A stretch of DNA of 64,000 bases, from assembly GCF_004118635.1 (NCBI RefSeq), contig NZ_SDGU01000024.1:58580-122579 (forward strand), in the 5' to 3' direction. The DNA comes from Chlorobaculum sp. 24CR (GTDB lineage: Bacteria; Bacteroidota; Chlorobiia; Chlorobiales; Chlorobiaceae). Below the pieces are notes generated by a model, which worked only from the letters and a program-made list of their open reading frames with translations, did not search any database and was not told the DNA's origin. Made by a program: the position numbers and the translations under genes. Positions within the stretch are counted from its first letter, which is position 1; the number at the start of each line of letters is the position of its first letter. This document shows, piece after piece, positions 54,876-63,256 of this stretch.

Positions 54876-56230
54876 CGAGCGTTGTCCAAAAGCGTGCGAG
54901 CGGCTTGACTACCGGCCAGCCAGCCGGTGGAGAATGCCGCTTGCAGGTTGAAGCCGCCGACCTCGCCCGCATAATTGAGCAGTTCGCCACAGCAGTAGAG
55001 GCGCGGATGGATTTTGGACTGCATGGTTTTCGGGTCGATCTCCCCCAGCTCGATGCCACCCGCCGACACCTCCGCCCGGTCGAGCGGCACCTTCTTCACT
55101 GTGCCGAGCGCGAGGTGCTTCAGCGCCGAGACGAGGCCCCGCCGCTGCGCTTTCGTCAATCCGCTCAACGTCACCTCTTTGCTGATGCCCGCCTGCCGCA
55201 AAATCTCGTCGGCGAAAGCGTTGGGAATGGTTGGCGTTTCCGACGATGAATTTGCGAACGCATCGAGGCGCTCCGGCGCGAGCGGACAGCGCTGCAAAAA
55301 GGTGCGAACCTGCCGCGTGCCGTGGCGGGCCGCCTCTTCGAGAATGAAGGCCGAGAGCGTGTCTGCCTCGCGGCCGGGCAAGAGATCGACTGAGATCGTG
55401 ACCGTCTTGCCAGCCGCCAGAAACCCGGCCACCGACCGCGAGAGCGACAGGCACGCCGGCCCCGAAATTCCCCGGTGGCTGATGAGCACGTCGCCCCGGC
55501 GCGAGTCGGCCGCGCCATCCGCGCTCGCCAAGAGCAGAATGTTGCGAAGCGTAATGCCGACAAGCTCCGCCTTTGGAGGCGCAATGAAGTAGTTCGGCGC
55601 GAGCGCGGGCATGACCGGCGCGATCGAGTGCCCCACGGCGGCGGCGAGGCGGTTGCCGTCGCCCGTGGTTCCGGCCGAACCCCACGACGCGCCGCCCGTG
55701 GCCAGAATCACCGCATCGGCCTCGAACTGCCGCTCCCCGGCATGGACGGCGAATCGCGATGCGGCGCATTCGAGCCGATCCGCCCTCGCGTTGGTGACGA
55801 GCGTCGCTGCGCTCTCTTCGACCATGCGCCGCAAGAGGTCGAGCACCTCGCCCGCCCTGCCGGAAACCGGAAACACCCGCCCATCTTCACGCGCCTCGGT
55901 TTTCAGGCCGTAGCGACCGAACAGCTCCAGCAGATCGGCATTGCTGAAACTGTGGATAGCGTGGCGAAGAAACCGCTGCTCGCTCTTGTCGAGGAACCCT
56001 TTTTCGAGCAGGCTTTTGACGTCGGCGTCGTGCGTGAGGTTGCAGTGCCCGCCGCCTGAGATGGCGATCTTGTTGCCGGGCTTCGGGTTGCGTTCGAGCA
56101 GCACGATGCGGAGCCGCTCGTCGGCAACGCCAAGCTCACGCGCGGTTTTCCGCGCTGAAATAGCGGCCAGCAGCCCGGAGGCTCCGGCTCCGGCGATGAG
56201 AAGGGTTGGCAGATTGCGAGCGGCGGTCAT
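54857..56230 (-). CDS. NAD(P)/FAD-dependent oxidoreductase (HI0933/YhiN family)
   Basis: 457 residues. The FAD-binding GxGxxG motif is LLIAGAGASGLLAAISA near residue 12, then LLERNPKPGNKIAISGGGHCNLTH and late QSKIHPRLYCCGELLNYAGE. These are signatures of the YhiN/BaiN group, predicted flavoproteins of unknown substrate. Cytosolic. Its 3' end overlaps the MORN-like gene. Confidence 0.9.
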   Translation of the reverse strand: MTAARNLPTLLIAGAGASGLLAAISARKTARELGVADERLRIVLLERNPKPGNKIAISGGGHCNLTHDADVKSLLEKGFLDKSEQRFLRHAIHSFSNADLLELFGRYGLKTEAREDGRVFPVSGRAGEVLDLLRRMVEESAATLVTNARADRLECAASRFAVHAGERQFEADAVILATGGASWGSAGTTGDGNRLAAAVGHSIAPVMPALAPNYFIAPPKAELVGITLRNILLLASADGAADSRRGDVLISHRGISGPACLSLSRSVAGFLAAGKTVTISVDLLPGREADTLSAFILEEAARHGTRQVRTFLQRCPLAPERLDAFANSSSETPTIPNAFADEILRQAGISKEVTLSGLTKAQRRGLVSALKHLALGTVKKVPLDRAEVSAGGIELGEIDPKTMQSKIHPRLYCCGELLNYAGEVGGFNLQAAFSTGWLAGSQAARTLLDNARQPAQE

Positions 56231-56259
56231 TTGAGGTTTTGCATGGTTTTCGGGAATGG

Positions 56260-56304
56260 GTCTTATAGGACTTATAGGTCATATAAAACCTATAAGTCCT
56301 ATAA
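56260..56304. repeat. 9-bp tandem repeat array, copy 3 (five units)
   Basis: Units GTCTTATAG, GACTTATAG, GTCATATAA, AACCTATAA and GTCCTATAA, ending in an A-run. It lies between the flavoprotein start and the adaptor-gene stop. Confidence 0.85.
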
Positions 56305-56347
56305 AAAAAGAGAAAAAGTCGAGGTTCCGCTTTCTCTCTTTAATTCC

Positions 56348-57517
56348 TCATTCCTTTTTCGTGGCCACGCGCATTCCGGGTTCCAGTTCGTTCGGGGGGT
56401 GGGTCACCACTTTTTCGCCTTCGCGGAGTCCACTGAGCACTTCGGCCAAGTCGGCTCCTCTCATGCCAATGTTGATTTTGCGCACTTTTGCGCGGCCTCC
56501 GTCGATGACGAAGAGTTCCCAGCCGCCGTCACCTCTGAAGAGGGCGCTCACCGGAACGCGGAGCACGCGGTCAGCCTGGCTCGTCACAATTCTCGCCTGG
56601 ATGCGGAAGTTGTCGCCGAGGCGCGGTTCGGGCTTTTCGAGCATGGCGATAATGTTGACCCGCTTCTCCTCGATGCCGAGCGCAGAGACCTTGGTGAAGG
56701 CCGCAGGTTCGATCCGTTTCACCACTCCGCCGAGCGCTCCCGCGCCGCCCCAGTCTTCGAGCCAGACGCGATCTCCCGGCCTGACCCGCACGGCGTCCGA
56801 CGAGAGCACGTCGATCACCACTTCGAGCAACCCCGGATTGCCGATCTCGACCAGCGGCGTTCCGGCGGGCACGACGCGCTCGTTCTTTTCGAGAATGCGC
56901 AGCACCTTGCCATCGACCGGCGAGCGCACCTCCACCGCCTTGCTCGCAATTCCGGCATCGATGCGGGCTTCCGCCGCCGAGGCCTGCAACCGCGCCGCCC
57001 GGACGGCAGCCGCTGCCGCGCGCGCCTCCTTTTCGAGCACCGAAGCCGCTTCGGTGGCCAACTCGCTGCTCTCTTTCGACACTGCTCCTTCGCTGTACAA
57101 TCGCTGGTAGCGCCCGGATTTCAGGCGCGCCTGAGCGAGCCGCACCGTAATCTCCCTCTGCCGCGCCAGCGCCTCGCTCGCCGACGCCGAGGCCGATCCG
57201 GCCTGCGCCGCCGATTCGCGGTACTCCAGCGCATTCTGATCGGGCGGCAGAATCGCGGCCAGCTTCATACCCGCCTGGACGCTGTCGCCCTCGACCAGTT
57301 TGCTCCGCAGCACCTTGCCGTTGACCGGAGCCGAAACGGTGAATCGGTCGATCACCCTCGTGATTCCCTCGTCTTCGACCGAGACCTCCAGCGGCCCGTA
57401 GCTCGCCACGCCCGCATCGACCGGCAGCGGCGCGGGCCGGAGCACCAGAAACAGCAGAATGGCGACGGCGATGGACGAAACGGCGGCGATGCGCTGCGTT
57501 TTACTCAGTGGTTTCAT
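56348..57517 (-). CDS. Periplasmic adaptor subunit (HlyD/MacA type)
   Basis: 389 residues. N-terminal signal anchor (IAAVSSIAVAILLFLVLRP), lipoyl-like halves around SVEDEGITRVIDRFTVSAPV and RSPVDGKVLRILEKNERVV, a coiled-coil hairpin between them (AAQAGSASASASEALARQRE), and beta-barrel plus membrane-proximal domains (PGDRVWLEDWGGAGALGGVV). Partner of the FtsX-type permease, whose stop lies one base before this start region. No outer-membrane TolC gene nearby. It should span the periplasm in an export complex. Confidence 0.88.
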   Translation of the reverse strand: MKPLSKTQRIAAVSSIAVAILLFLVLRPAPLPVDAGVASYGPLEVSVEDEGITRVIDRFTVSAPVNGKVLRSKLVEGDSVQAGMKLAAILPPDQNALEYRESAAQAGSASASASEALARQREITVRLAQARLKSGRYQRLYSEGAVSKESSELATEAASVLEKEARAAAAAVRAARLQASAAEARIDAGIASKAVEVRSPVDGKVLRILEKNERVVPAGTPLVEIGNPGLLEVVIDVLSSDAVRVRPGDRVWLEDWGGAGALGGVVKRIEPAAFTKVSALGIEEKRVNIIAMLEKPEPRLGDNFRIQARIVTSQADRVLRVPVSALFRGDGGWELFVIDGGRAKVRKINIGMRGADLAEVLSGLREGEKVVTHPPNELEPGMRVATKKE

Positions 57518-57518
57518 A

Positions 57519-59882
57519 TCACTCTCTTGTTTTCAGGACGGCGATCAGGTCAAGCGTCACGAGCTTCCTGCCGACAATCACTCCCGACACAATAGCAACC
57601 GTAACCAGAACCGCAAAGGCAAAAAGAAAGTTGGCGGGGGTGAAAACCAGCGGCAAACGGTAGAGTTCGGAGCTGAGCGCCTTGGCCAGCAACGTCGAGA
57701 GCATGATGCCGAACAGAAAGCCGAGCGGAATGGCCGCAGCGCAGAAAATCGCCTGCTCGCCGAGCAGAATCACCGCGATCTCGCGCTTGGTCATGCCGAG
57801 CACCCGCAGGCTCGAAAGCTCCCGCGCCCGCTCCGAGAGCGTGATGCGCGCGCCGTTGTAAATCATGGCGAACGCCAAGACGCAGGCGAACGAGGTCAGA
57901 ATGAAGGTCGAGGTGTTCATGCTTTTGGCGATCATTTCGTCAAAGCTTTTTTTCAGCGCCTGCAACATCATGATTCCGGCCACCCCCGGTGTGCGCTTGA
58001 ACCGATCGTTCAGCTCCGCGCTCCGCGAAGCGTCGATCTTCAGCACCCCCGCGCTCAACGCGCCGCCATCACCGGCGAGCCGGTTCAGCTCGTCGAGTCG
58101 AAGGTAAGCAGAAAGACCGAGAATTTCGTCGATGGTTCCCGCCACCGGTACATCGACGGAGCGCCGAGCGCCTTGCAAAAAATCGACATGCAGCACATCG
58201 CCAGGCTTGACGCCAAGCAGGTCGGCGAGCGTTGTGGTCAGCAGCAATCCGTGCTGCGGAAGTCGCTGAGGGCGATCGTGGCTGTCGATGAGCCGCTGCA
58301 AACCGTCGGTTTTCTGCAAGCCTTTGATCGTCTGCCGCCGCGAACGGTAGCCGTTGGTCAAGCGCACCGGCTCCTCGCGGTAGTACTCAGCATCGAGCAC
58401 CCCCTTCATCGAGGCAAAGCTGTAAGCGGTCGAGGGCGGCATGGCGTCGTTGAAAATCACGGTGACATCCTCCCGGTGGCGCGAGCCGAACTCCACCTCG
58501 CTCATCCGCTCGACCGAATCGAAGGTGTAGCGCCCGGCCACGAGAATGGCAACCGCGAGCGAGATCATCGTCACCGAGAGCGCCGACTTGAACGGGTGGC
58601 GCTCGATGTTGCGCAAAATGATGCGCACCGGCATCGAGAGGCGATGCGCGATAGGCGAGCGGTCGAGCAATCCGGGCCGGTAAACCGGCGGCGACTCCGG
58701 ACGCATCGCCTCGGCGGGCGGTAGCTTCACGGCTCGACGCGCCGCCATGAGCGCGCCGCCGACCGCCGCCGCGAAGCTCAGGAGCACCGCGCCGAGCGCG
58801 TTCTCCATACGGAAAACGTAGAGCAGCCTCGGGAAATTATAGACGTCGCCGTAAAGCTGCAACAGCGCCGAACCGAGCCACGCGCCAAGCCCCGTGCCGA
58901 GAACCACGCCCGCCACGGTCGGCGCGAGCGCGAAGCCGAGCACGTGCAGCCCCACCTCCTCGTCACCGTAGCCGTTCGCCTTGAGCACGGCGATCTGCTC
59001 GCGCTGCGTGCTCACCAGCCGCTGGAGCACGATGTTGAGCAGAAACACCGCGACGGCAAGAAAAATCGTCGGCAAGACGGTGATCTCCATGCCGAGAACG
59101 CGGATCTCGTCGCCGATGAAGCGGTCGGACATCTGCTGGTCGCGACCGTACGCGCCGAGCGAACCATACCGCGAAAACATCCGGTCGAGCTGGCGAATCA
59201 CCTCTTTTTCAGACGCGCCATGCGTCAGCGTCAGCGACAAGTCGTTGAACGCGCCCGTCATGTCGAGCGCCGATTCAAGCGCCTTTCGGCTCATCCAGAA
59301 GACGCCGAAGCGCCGGTTGTCGGGGAAAAAAGCGCCCGGCTGCACCTCGTAAATGTACTCCGGCGAAAGGCCTACGCCCACGATCAGGAGGCGTTTCCAG
59401 CGCCCGTTGATGACCGCGCCGATATGATCTCCCGGCTTGAGCCGGTTGGCCTTCATAAAGGGCTTGCTCGCGACCACCTCCTCCGGCCTCGAAGGATCGA
59501 TCATCCGCCCATCGGCGATGAAAACGCCATTCAGCGCCGCCGCTCCCCGGTCGGGCAGGGAGACGAGCTGCGCCGTCGCCGGTTCGTCGAGGCCTGGCAC
59601 GTCGAGCGTCACGTTGGTCACGATGCGCGGCGCGACGGTCGCCACGCCCGGAATGCGCCGCACCGCTTCGAGCGTGAACTCCGGCGCGCGCTTGAGCTGC
59701 ATGAAGAGGTCGGCAAAGCGGTAACGGCTGTAGTAATCGGCCCGCGTCATTTCGAGCGAATACTTCACATTGCTCATCGAAACGAACATGGCGATGCCGC
59801 ACGCCACCACCGCCGTAACGGCCAGCATCTGCCCCTTCATGTGCAGAAGGTCGCGGAGCAATTTCCGGTTGAGCTGCCTCAT
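57519..59882 (-). CDS. ABC exporter permease with two FtsX domains
   Basis: 787 residues from the ATG at 59882 (MRQLNRKLLRDLLHMKGQML); the frame is open upstream to 60062, but that region has no family character. The first FtsX half has a TM near residue 25, a large periplasmic domain, then TMs in FLAVAVFLLNIVLQRLV and GVVLGTGLGAWLGSAL. The second half repeats the pattern after VRIILRNIERHPFKSAL. Lipoprotein-release or lipid-export type. It is paired with the adaptor gene. No ATP-binding subunit lies in the window next to it. Confidence 0.88.
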   Translation of the reverse strand: MRQLNRKLLRDLLHMKGQMLAVTAVVACGIAMFVSMSNVKYSLEMTRADYYSRYRFADLFMQLKRAPEFTLEAVRRIPGVATVAPRIVTNVTLDVPGLDEPATAQLVSLPDRGAAALNGVFIADGRMIDPSRPEEVVASKPFMKANRLKPGDHIGAVINGRWKRLLIVGVGLSPEYIYEVQPGAFFPDNRRFGVFWMSRKALESALDMTGAFNDLSLTLTHGASEKEVIRQLDRMFSRYGSLGAYGRDQQMSDRFIGDEIRVLGMEITVLPTIFLAVAVFLLNIVLQRLVSTQREQIAVLKANGYGDEEVGLHVLGFALAPTVAGVVLGTGLGAWLGSALLQLYGDVYNFPRLLYVFRMENALGAVLLSFAAAVGGALMAARRAVKLPPAEAMRPESPPVYRPGLLDRSPIAHRLSMPVRIILRNIERHPFKSALSVTMISLAVAILVAGRYTFDSVERMSEVEFGSRHREDVTVIFNDAMPPSTAYSFASMKGVLDAEYYREEPVRLTNGYRSRRQTIKGLQKTDGLQRLIDSHDRPQRLPQHGLLLTTTLADLLGVKPGDVLHVDFLQGARRSVDVPVAGTIDEILGLSAYLRLDELNRLAGDGGALSAGVLKIDASRSAELNDRFKRTPGVAGIMMLQALKKSFDEMIAKSMNTSTFILTSFACVLAFAMIYNGARITLSERARELSSLRVLGMTKREIAVILLGEQAIFCAAAIPLGFLFGIMLSTLLAKALSSELYRLPLVFTPANFLFAFAVLVTVAIVSGVIVGRKLVTLDLIAVLKTRE

Positions 59883-60168
59883 GAGCCGTTGACGATGAAA
59901 AGATTCAGCGAAAAAACGCTTCTCGTGAAAGTTATCAACCCGCAGCTCACAAAAAAACGCTTTCCGCTCTGCCGCCAGCATGAAATCGCCTGAACCGAAG
60001 GGCAGCAATAAACCGGCAAAATACCTGACAGCGCTAACGCTTCGCCTCGTCAAAGATTGCAAGAAGATCGCGATGCTGATCTTTTACTGCTATGCAAACC
60101 GACGAGCAAACCGTACATTGAAATGTTCGATGGAAATTTCCGGAAACCATACCACGGAGGAAAATCCA

Positions 60169-60945
60169 ATGACGAAAGATGAAAAACAAAAGCTTTACAC
60201 AGTTCGCTGGTATGTGCGCGAACGGTGGACAGATGCAAATTCACAGCGAGACGTTCTTGAACTTCTGACAGAACTTCTCGATCCAGAATCGGCTCCGGAT
60301 GTCAGACCATCGGTTTCAACCGGCGGTCAGCACCTGCTTTGGTGCCCTTTCGCGGAAACAGATTTTCCTCCGGCGGTTTCACGGGGAAGCTACGCCACAG
60401 GCTATCCGAAAGGCGCTGTCGTTCATTTCACTGCCGGACGAAGAAATGGCCTCAACCCGGCGTTGAAATACCAAACCGAGCAGGGGTATCTCTATTTCGT
60501 TATCGACAAGGATGGCAATATCGGTCAGAATTTCCCGCTCGACTCGTGGGGATACCATGCCGGAAAGAGCAGTTATCCGGGCCTGAACGGCACGGTGAGC
60601 GATGAGCTGGTTGGCATCGAAATCGAATGTGCCGGGGCATTGACAAAAGAGGGATCGACCTATAAAACCTGGTTTAAAACAGTGGTCGCCGAGGAAGAGG
60701 TTCGGCAGATCAAGACCAAGACCGACAACCAACAGGCAGGTTACTACGAAAAATATACAAAGAAGCAGGAAGAGGCATTGACGCAACTGCTGCTCTGGCT
60801 CCACAAAAACAACCCGGATGTATTCAGTCTGGACCTGGTCGTCGGTCACGATGAGGTCAGTCCCGGAAGAAAAAATGACCCCGGCGGCTCCCTCTCCATT
60901 TCGATGCCAAAGTTTCGGGAATTCCTGAAACAGCAAGCAGGATAA
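60169..60945 (+). CDS. N-acetylmuramoyl-L-alanine amidase (amidase_2 / PGRP fold)
   Basis: 258 residues from the ATG at 60169, which has GGAGG eight bases upstream. The zinc-amidase fold shows AVVHFTAG (His86), GYHAGKSSY (His130) and VVGHDEVSPGRKNDPGG (His227, Lys235, Asp237) as the expected zinc ligands and catalytic residues of the T7-lysozyme type, with Asp where many have Cys. No signal peptide is seen, and a predicted basic/acidic N-terminal 60 residues precede the domain. It cleaves the lactyl-peptide bond of peptidoglycan. Could be a phage-derived or recycling enzyme. Confidence 0.85.
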   Translation: MTKDEKQKLYTVRWYVRERWTDANSQRDVLELLTELLDPESAPDVRPSVSTGGQHLLWCPFAETDFPPAVSRGSYATGYPKGAVVHFTAGRRNGLNPALKYQTEQGYLYFVIDKDGNIGQNFPLDSWGYHAGKSSYPGLNGTVSDELVGIEIECAGALTKEGSTYKTWFKTVVAEEEVRQIKTKTDNQQAGYYEKYTKKQEEALTQLLLWLHKNNPDVFSLDLVVGHDEVSPGRKNDPGGSLSISMPKFREFLKQQAG

Positions 60946-61260
60946 ACCATCATGCGCCGCAAGCGCAGCCGAAAAAGCTCCAGAGTGAGCCGACCTGCTT
61001 TTTCGACCTCGACGACCTCTTGTTGCCGCTGATCCGGAAAGAACGAAAACGCTCTCTTTCCGGATCAGGCAAATCGATCTGAACAATGATTTTCGCCTGA
61101 CAATCAGAAAAAAGATGCTGCGGATCGGACGACGACACCTCGTTCGGCAGCGCGAAACAGCAGGCAAAAGCGACTGGCTTGCGGCAGATGCTACACGGAA
61201 ACTTCTCACCACAATACACCGCAGGCACACCATTTCGACCGATAAAACCGGAGCATACAA
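60946..61260. other. 315-bp gap with a 14-bp inverted repeat
   Basis: No gene of credible length; a 26-codon frame at 60952 is all basic/Ser-rich and unsupported. A 14-bp perfect inverted repeat lies at 61029-61068. Confidence 0.5.
61029..61068. repeat. 14-bp perfect inverted repeat
   Basis: CTGATCCGGAAAGA and its complement with a 12-nt loop, about 85 bases past the amidase stop. No T-run follows, so it is a stem-loop or binding site rather than a classical terminator. Confidence 0.7.
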
Positions 61261-61449
61261 ATGGCTGAAAAAACCTGTGTTAACTGTCGATTGCGAGCAA
61301 AATACGACCAGAATCCCCGCTCGATTGCAGGCCGTTTCTGGCGCTGGCACATCAATTTCTGCCCTGGCTGGAAAGCGTACTTTACGTCGCTGCCACCCGC
61401 CGAAAAAGCCGGATTGGGCGAACAGTACAACTTCAGGAAATACCAATGA
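61261..61449 (+). CDS. Small Cys-containing protein of unknown function
   Basis: 62 residues. It opens EKTCVNCRLRAKYDQNPRS, a CxxC pair, followed by RFWRWHINFCPGWKAYFTSL (third Cys plus His) and a Lys-containing C-terminus. The combination CxxC...H...C suggests zinc binding. A CGGAG lies seven bases before the ATG. I recall similar short proteins in sulfate reducers and Geobacter, but cannot name a family. It lies between the amidase and the Pro/Lys-repeat gene. Confidence 0.7.
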   Translation: MAEKTCVNCRLRAKYDQNPRSIAGRFWRWHINFCPGWKAYFTSLPPAEKAGLGEQYNFRKYQ

Positions 61450-61886
61450 GGCCAGACATGCCGACGTGCATTGACAAATAACATTCACAGCGATCAAAAT
61501 AGCGCTTAACGTCACGCTATTAATACAGTTATAAATTTCCGGGCTTCACGGAAATTTTGTATTTTTTACCCTTACAGCCCATAAATCGTGCTTGACAAAG
61601 CTGATGCAAAGTTTGCTGACAAAACACGCAAGCCGATTCGCCAGACTCAATCATTCCCGTCACGACCTGTAGATGACAAGCCGTTCCGAACCGATAGTCA
61701 TCAAAGAGAAGCACTGTTTCGCCCAGCCCGTTACCGACTTGGAACTTTCTTTTTTACAGAGAATTACATCGAAAGAGCCTTCAGGATTTTCTCATAATCC
61801 CGCCCCTTTTTCGATGTTTTTGTGCTTGACCTGACCGCAATTCACCTGGATTTCCTGACCAAAAACCATTCATCAAGGAGGTTATC
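61450..61886. other. 437-bp gap without a convincing gene
   Basis: Holds a terminator-like hairpin at 61533-61567. A 69-codon plus-strand open frame (61588-61797) has no family features, poor codon pattern and no clear ribosome-binding site. Confidence 0.5.
61533..61567 (+). terminator. Intrinsic terminator-like hairpin after the Cys-containing gene
   Basis: AAATTTCCG, 7-nt loop, CGGAAATTT, then TGTATTTTTT. It lies 84 bases past the stop. Confidence 0.6.
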
Positions 61887-62267
61887 ATGACCCAGCCAAC
61901 GGAACCCGCCAAAACAGACAAGCAACTCAACACGCCTGTAGGCGGCTCGCCGAAACCCAAACCCGCCGTTGCAGCCAAGCCATCCGATACCCCTCCAGGC
62001 GTCAGCCCGAAACCGAAACCCAACGTGGCAGGCAAACCCGCCAGCACTCCCACAGCCAGCAGCCCAAAGCCAAAACCGAACGTTGCTGGCAGAGCCTCGA
62101 ATCCCCAGATCGGCGGCCTGAGACTCGCGCCATTTGACACATACACCCGCGCCGGAGTGGCCGCAAGCAGCGCAAAAGCAGCGCCCGAAAATAGCGACAT
62201 GCGTTCACGGCCTGTCGCCAAAACAAGAATGATAAACATCTTCCCCGGCGGCACCCCGAAGCTCTGA
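61887..62267 (+). CDS. Pro/Lys-rich tandem-repeat protein of unknown function
   Basis: 126 residues, preceded by a strong AAGGAGG, so translation is likely. Residues about 18-72 hold three near-identical units of 18-19 residues around SPKPKPNVAGKP (SPKPKPAVAAKP, SPKPKPNVAGKP, SPKPKPNVAGRA), the rest Thr/Pro/Gly. The C-terminal half is different (NPQIGGLRLAPFDTYTRAGV, RPVAKTRMINIFPGGTPKL). No signal, TM or Cys. Disordered linker-type composition. A perfect 22-bp inverted repeat lies 50 bases after the stop. Confidence 0.65.
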   Translation: MTQPTEPAKTDKQLNTPVGGSPKPKPAVAAKPSDTPPGVSPKPKPNVAGKPASTPTASSPKPKPNVAGRASNPQIGGLRLAPFDTYTRAGVAASSAKAAPENSDMRSRPVAKTRMINIFPGGTPKL

Positions 62268-62316
62268 TGAGGATTGTGGTGTAAGTTGCCCGACGATGAG
62301 ATTCGAGTGACCGGAT

Positions 62317-62381
62317 ATAAACATTTTGCCCCCTGAGCGGACACCGGAAACAGGTGAATGCTCAGGGGGCAAAATGTTTAT
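62317..62381. repeat. 22-bp perfect inverted repeat with inner stem
   Basis: Arms 62317-62338 and 62360-62381 pair without mismatch (left arm starts ATAAACATTTTGCCCCCTGA). The 21-nt loop holds a further CACC/GGTG stem. No T-run on the plus strand, but the long stem would fold strongly in RNA and single-stranded DNA. Confidence 0.85.
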
Positions 62382-62515
62382 GATGCTTGAGATTTAACGA
62401 TCAAACCGAGATGATTACTATAATCAAATATACCTCAACAAAGCTTCGATGAATGTACAATCAGATATTTAAAAAAATTTATTCACAGACAAGACTACAA
62501 AACTAAAATCATCTA

Positions 62516-63133
62516 CTATAGCTTTATAATAATATTAGGATCAGCGTCTGGCTTATCAATAGCCCATATATAAGACCCAAACAAACCAAAGAAAAAGGGT
62601 TCCTGATCAGCATTATGCTTGATAATTTTTGCACCCCAAGGCACAGAAACACTGAGCTTTCCATTTATTTTAACCCCCAAGGAGCTTAACTGACTTACCA
62701 CCTGAGCACTTGGTCTGAATCCTGAAATTTTTATAGTACCATTTTCACCGGGTTGAATTGAAAAGAACTTCGACCCTTTTGACATAAAAAAATATGATTC
62801 ACCAGGCAAACCGACTTTTTCTGCGAGAACTTTATATCTACCATTACCGATATATCTATATTCTTTAAAGCTCGAATCCTCTTTCACTACTTTTTGGCCA
62901 AGCGCAACAAGTTCCTTTTCATTTTTGTCATCATTCTTTCCTTTTTTACTCTCAGCCACTGCTGGCAAAAAAGCCATCGTTCCGTCGTATTTAAAATTAT
63001 AACCACCATCTCTATCAACACGCACGGTTGCAACAAAATTTTCAGGAACCAGACAACCGGCAAGAAACACAACAATCAAAAAGCAGAACGGCAATCCAAA
63101 CAAACTGTCGATTCTAATATTCTTTTTAACCAT
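62516..63133 (-). CDS. AT-rich predicted lipoprotein
   Basis: 205 residues. Lipoprotein signal FCFLIVVFLAGCLVPENF; the mature part begins with a beta domain (VRVDRDGGYNFKYDGTMAFL) and ends in a hydrophobic C-terminal stretch. Base composition is clearly AT-rich compared with the core genes, so recent acquisition is likely. The VENFTA..DG.Y.Y.YDGT type pattern occurs in lipoproteins of proteobacteria; I cannot name a family. It faces a DUF4282 gene 123 bases upstream on the same strand. Confidence 0.7.
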   Translation of the reverse strand: MVKKNIRIDSLFGLPFCFLIVVFLAGCLVPENFVATVRVDRDGGYNFKYDGTMAFLPAVAESKKGKNDDKNEKELVALGQKVVKEDSSFKEYRYIGNGRYKVLAEKVGLPGESYFFMSKGSKFFSIQPGENGTIKISGFRPSAQVVSQLSSLGVKINGKLSVSVPWGAKIIKHNADQEPFFFGLFGSYIWAIDKPDADPNIIIKL

Positions 63134-63256
63134 AATGACTTTCTTTTTTTATATAGATATTTACTATAATAAAATAGCAAACCACAGCTAAAACACAGCA
63201 CAAAACCCTCTTTTTAGGCACACAATCAAAAGCAAAAAAATCAACAACGTGCTAAA

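Noticed and set aside
61588..61797. 69-codon open frame on the plus strand
   Set aside because: No recognisable domain, low-quality composition and no clear ribosome-binding site.
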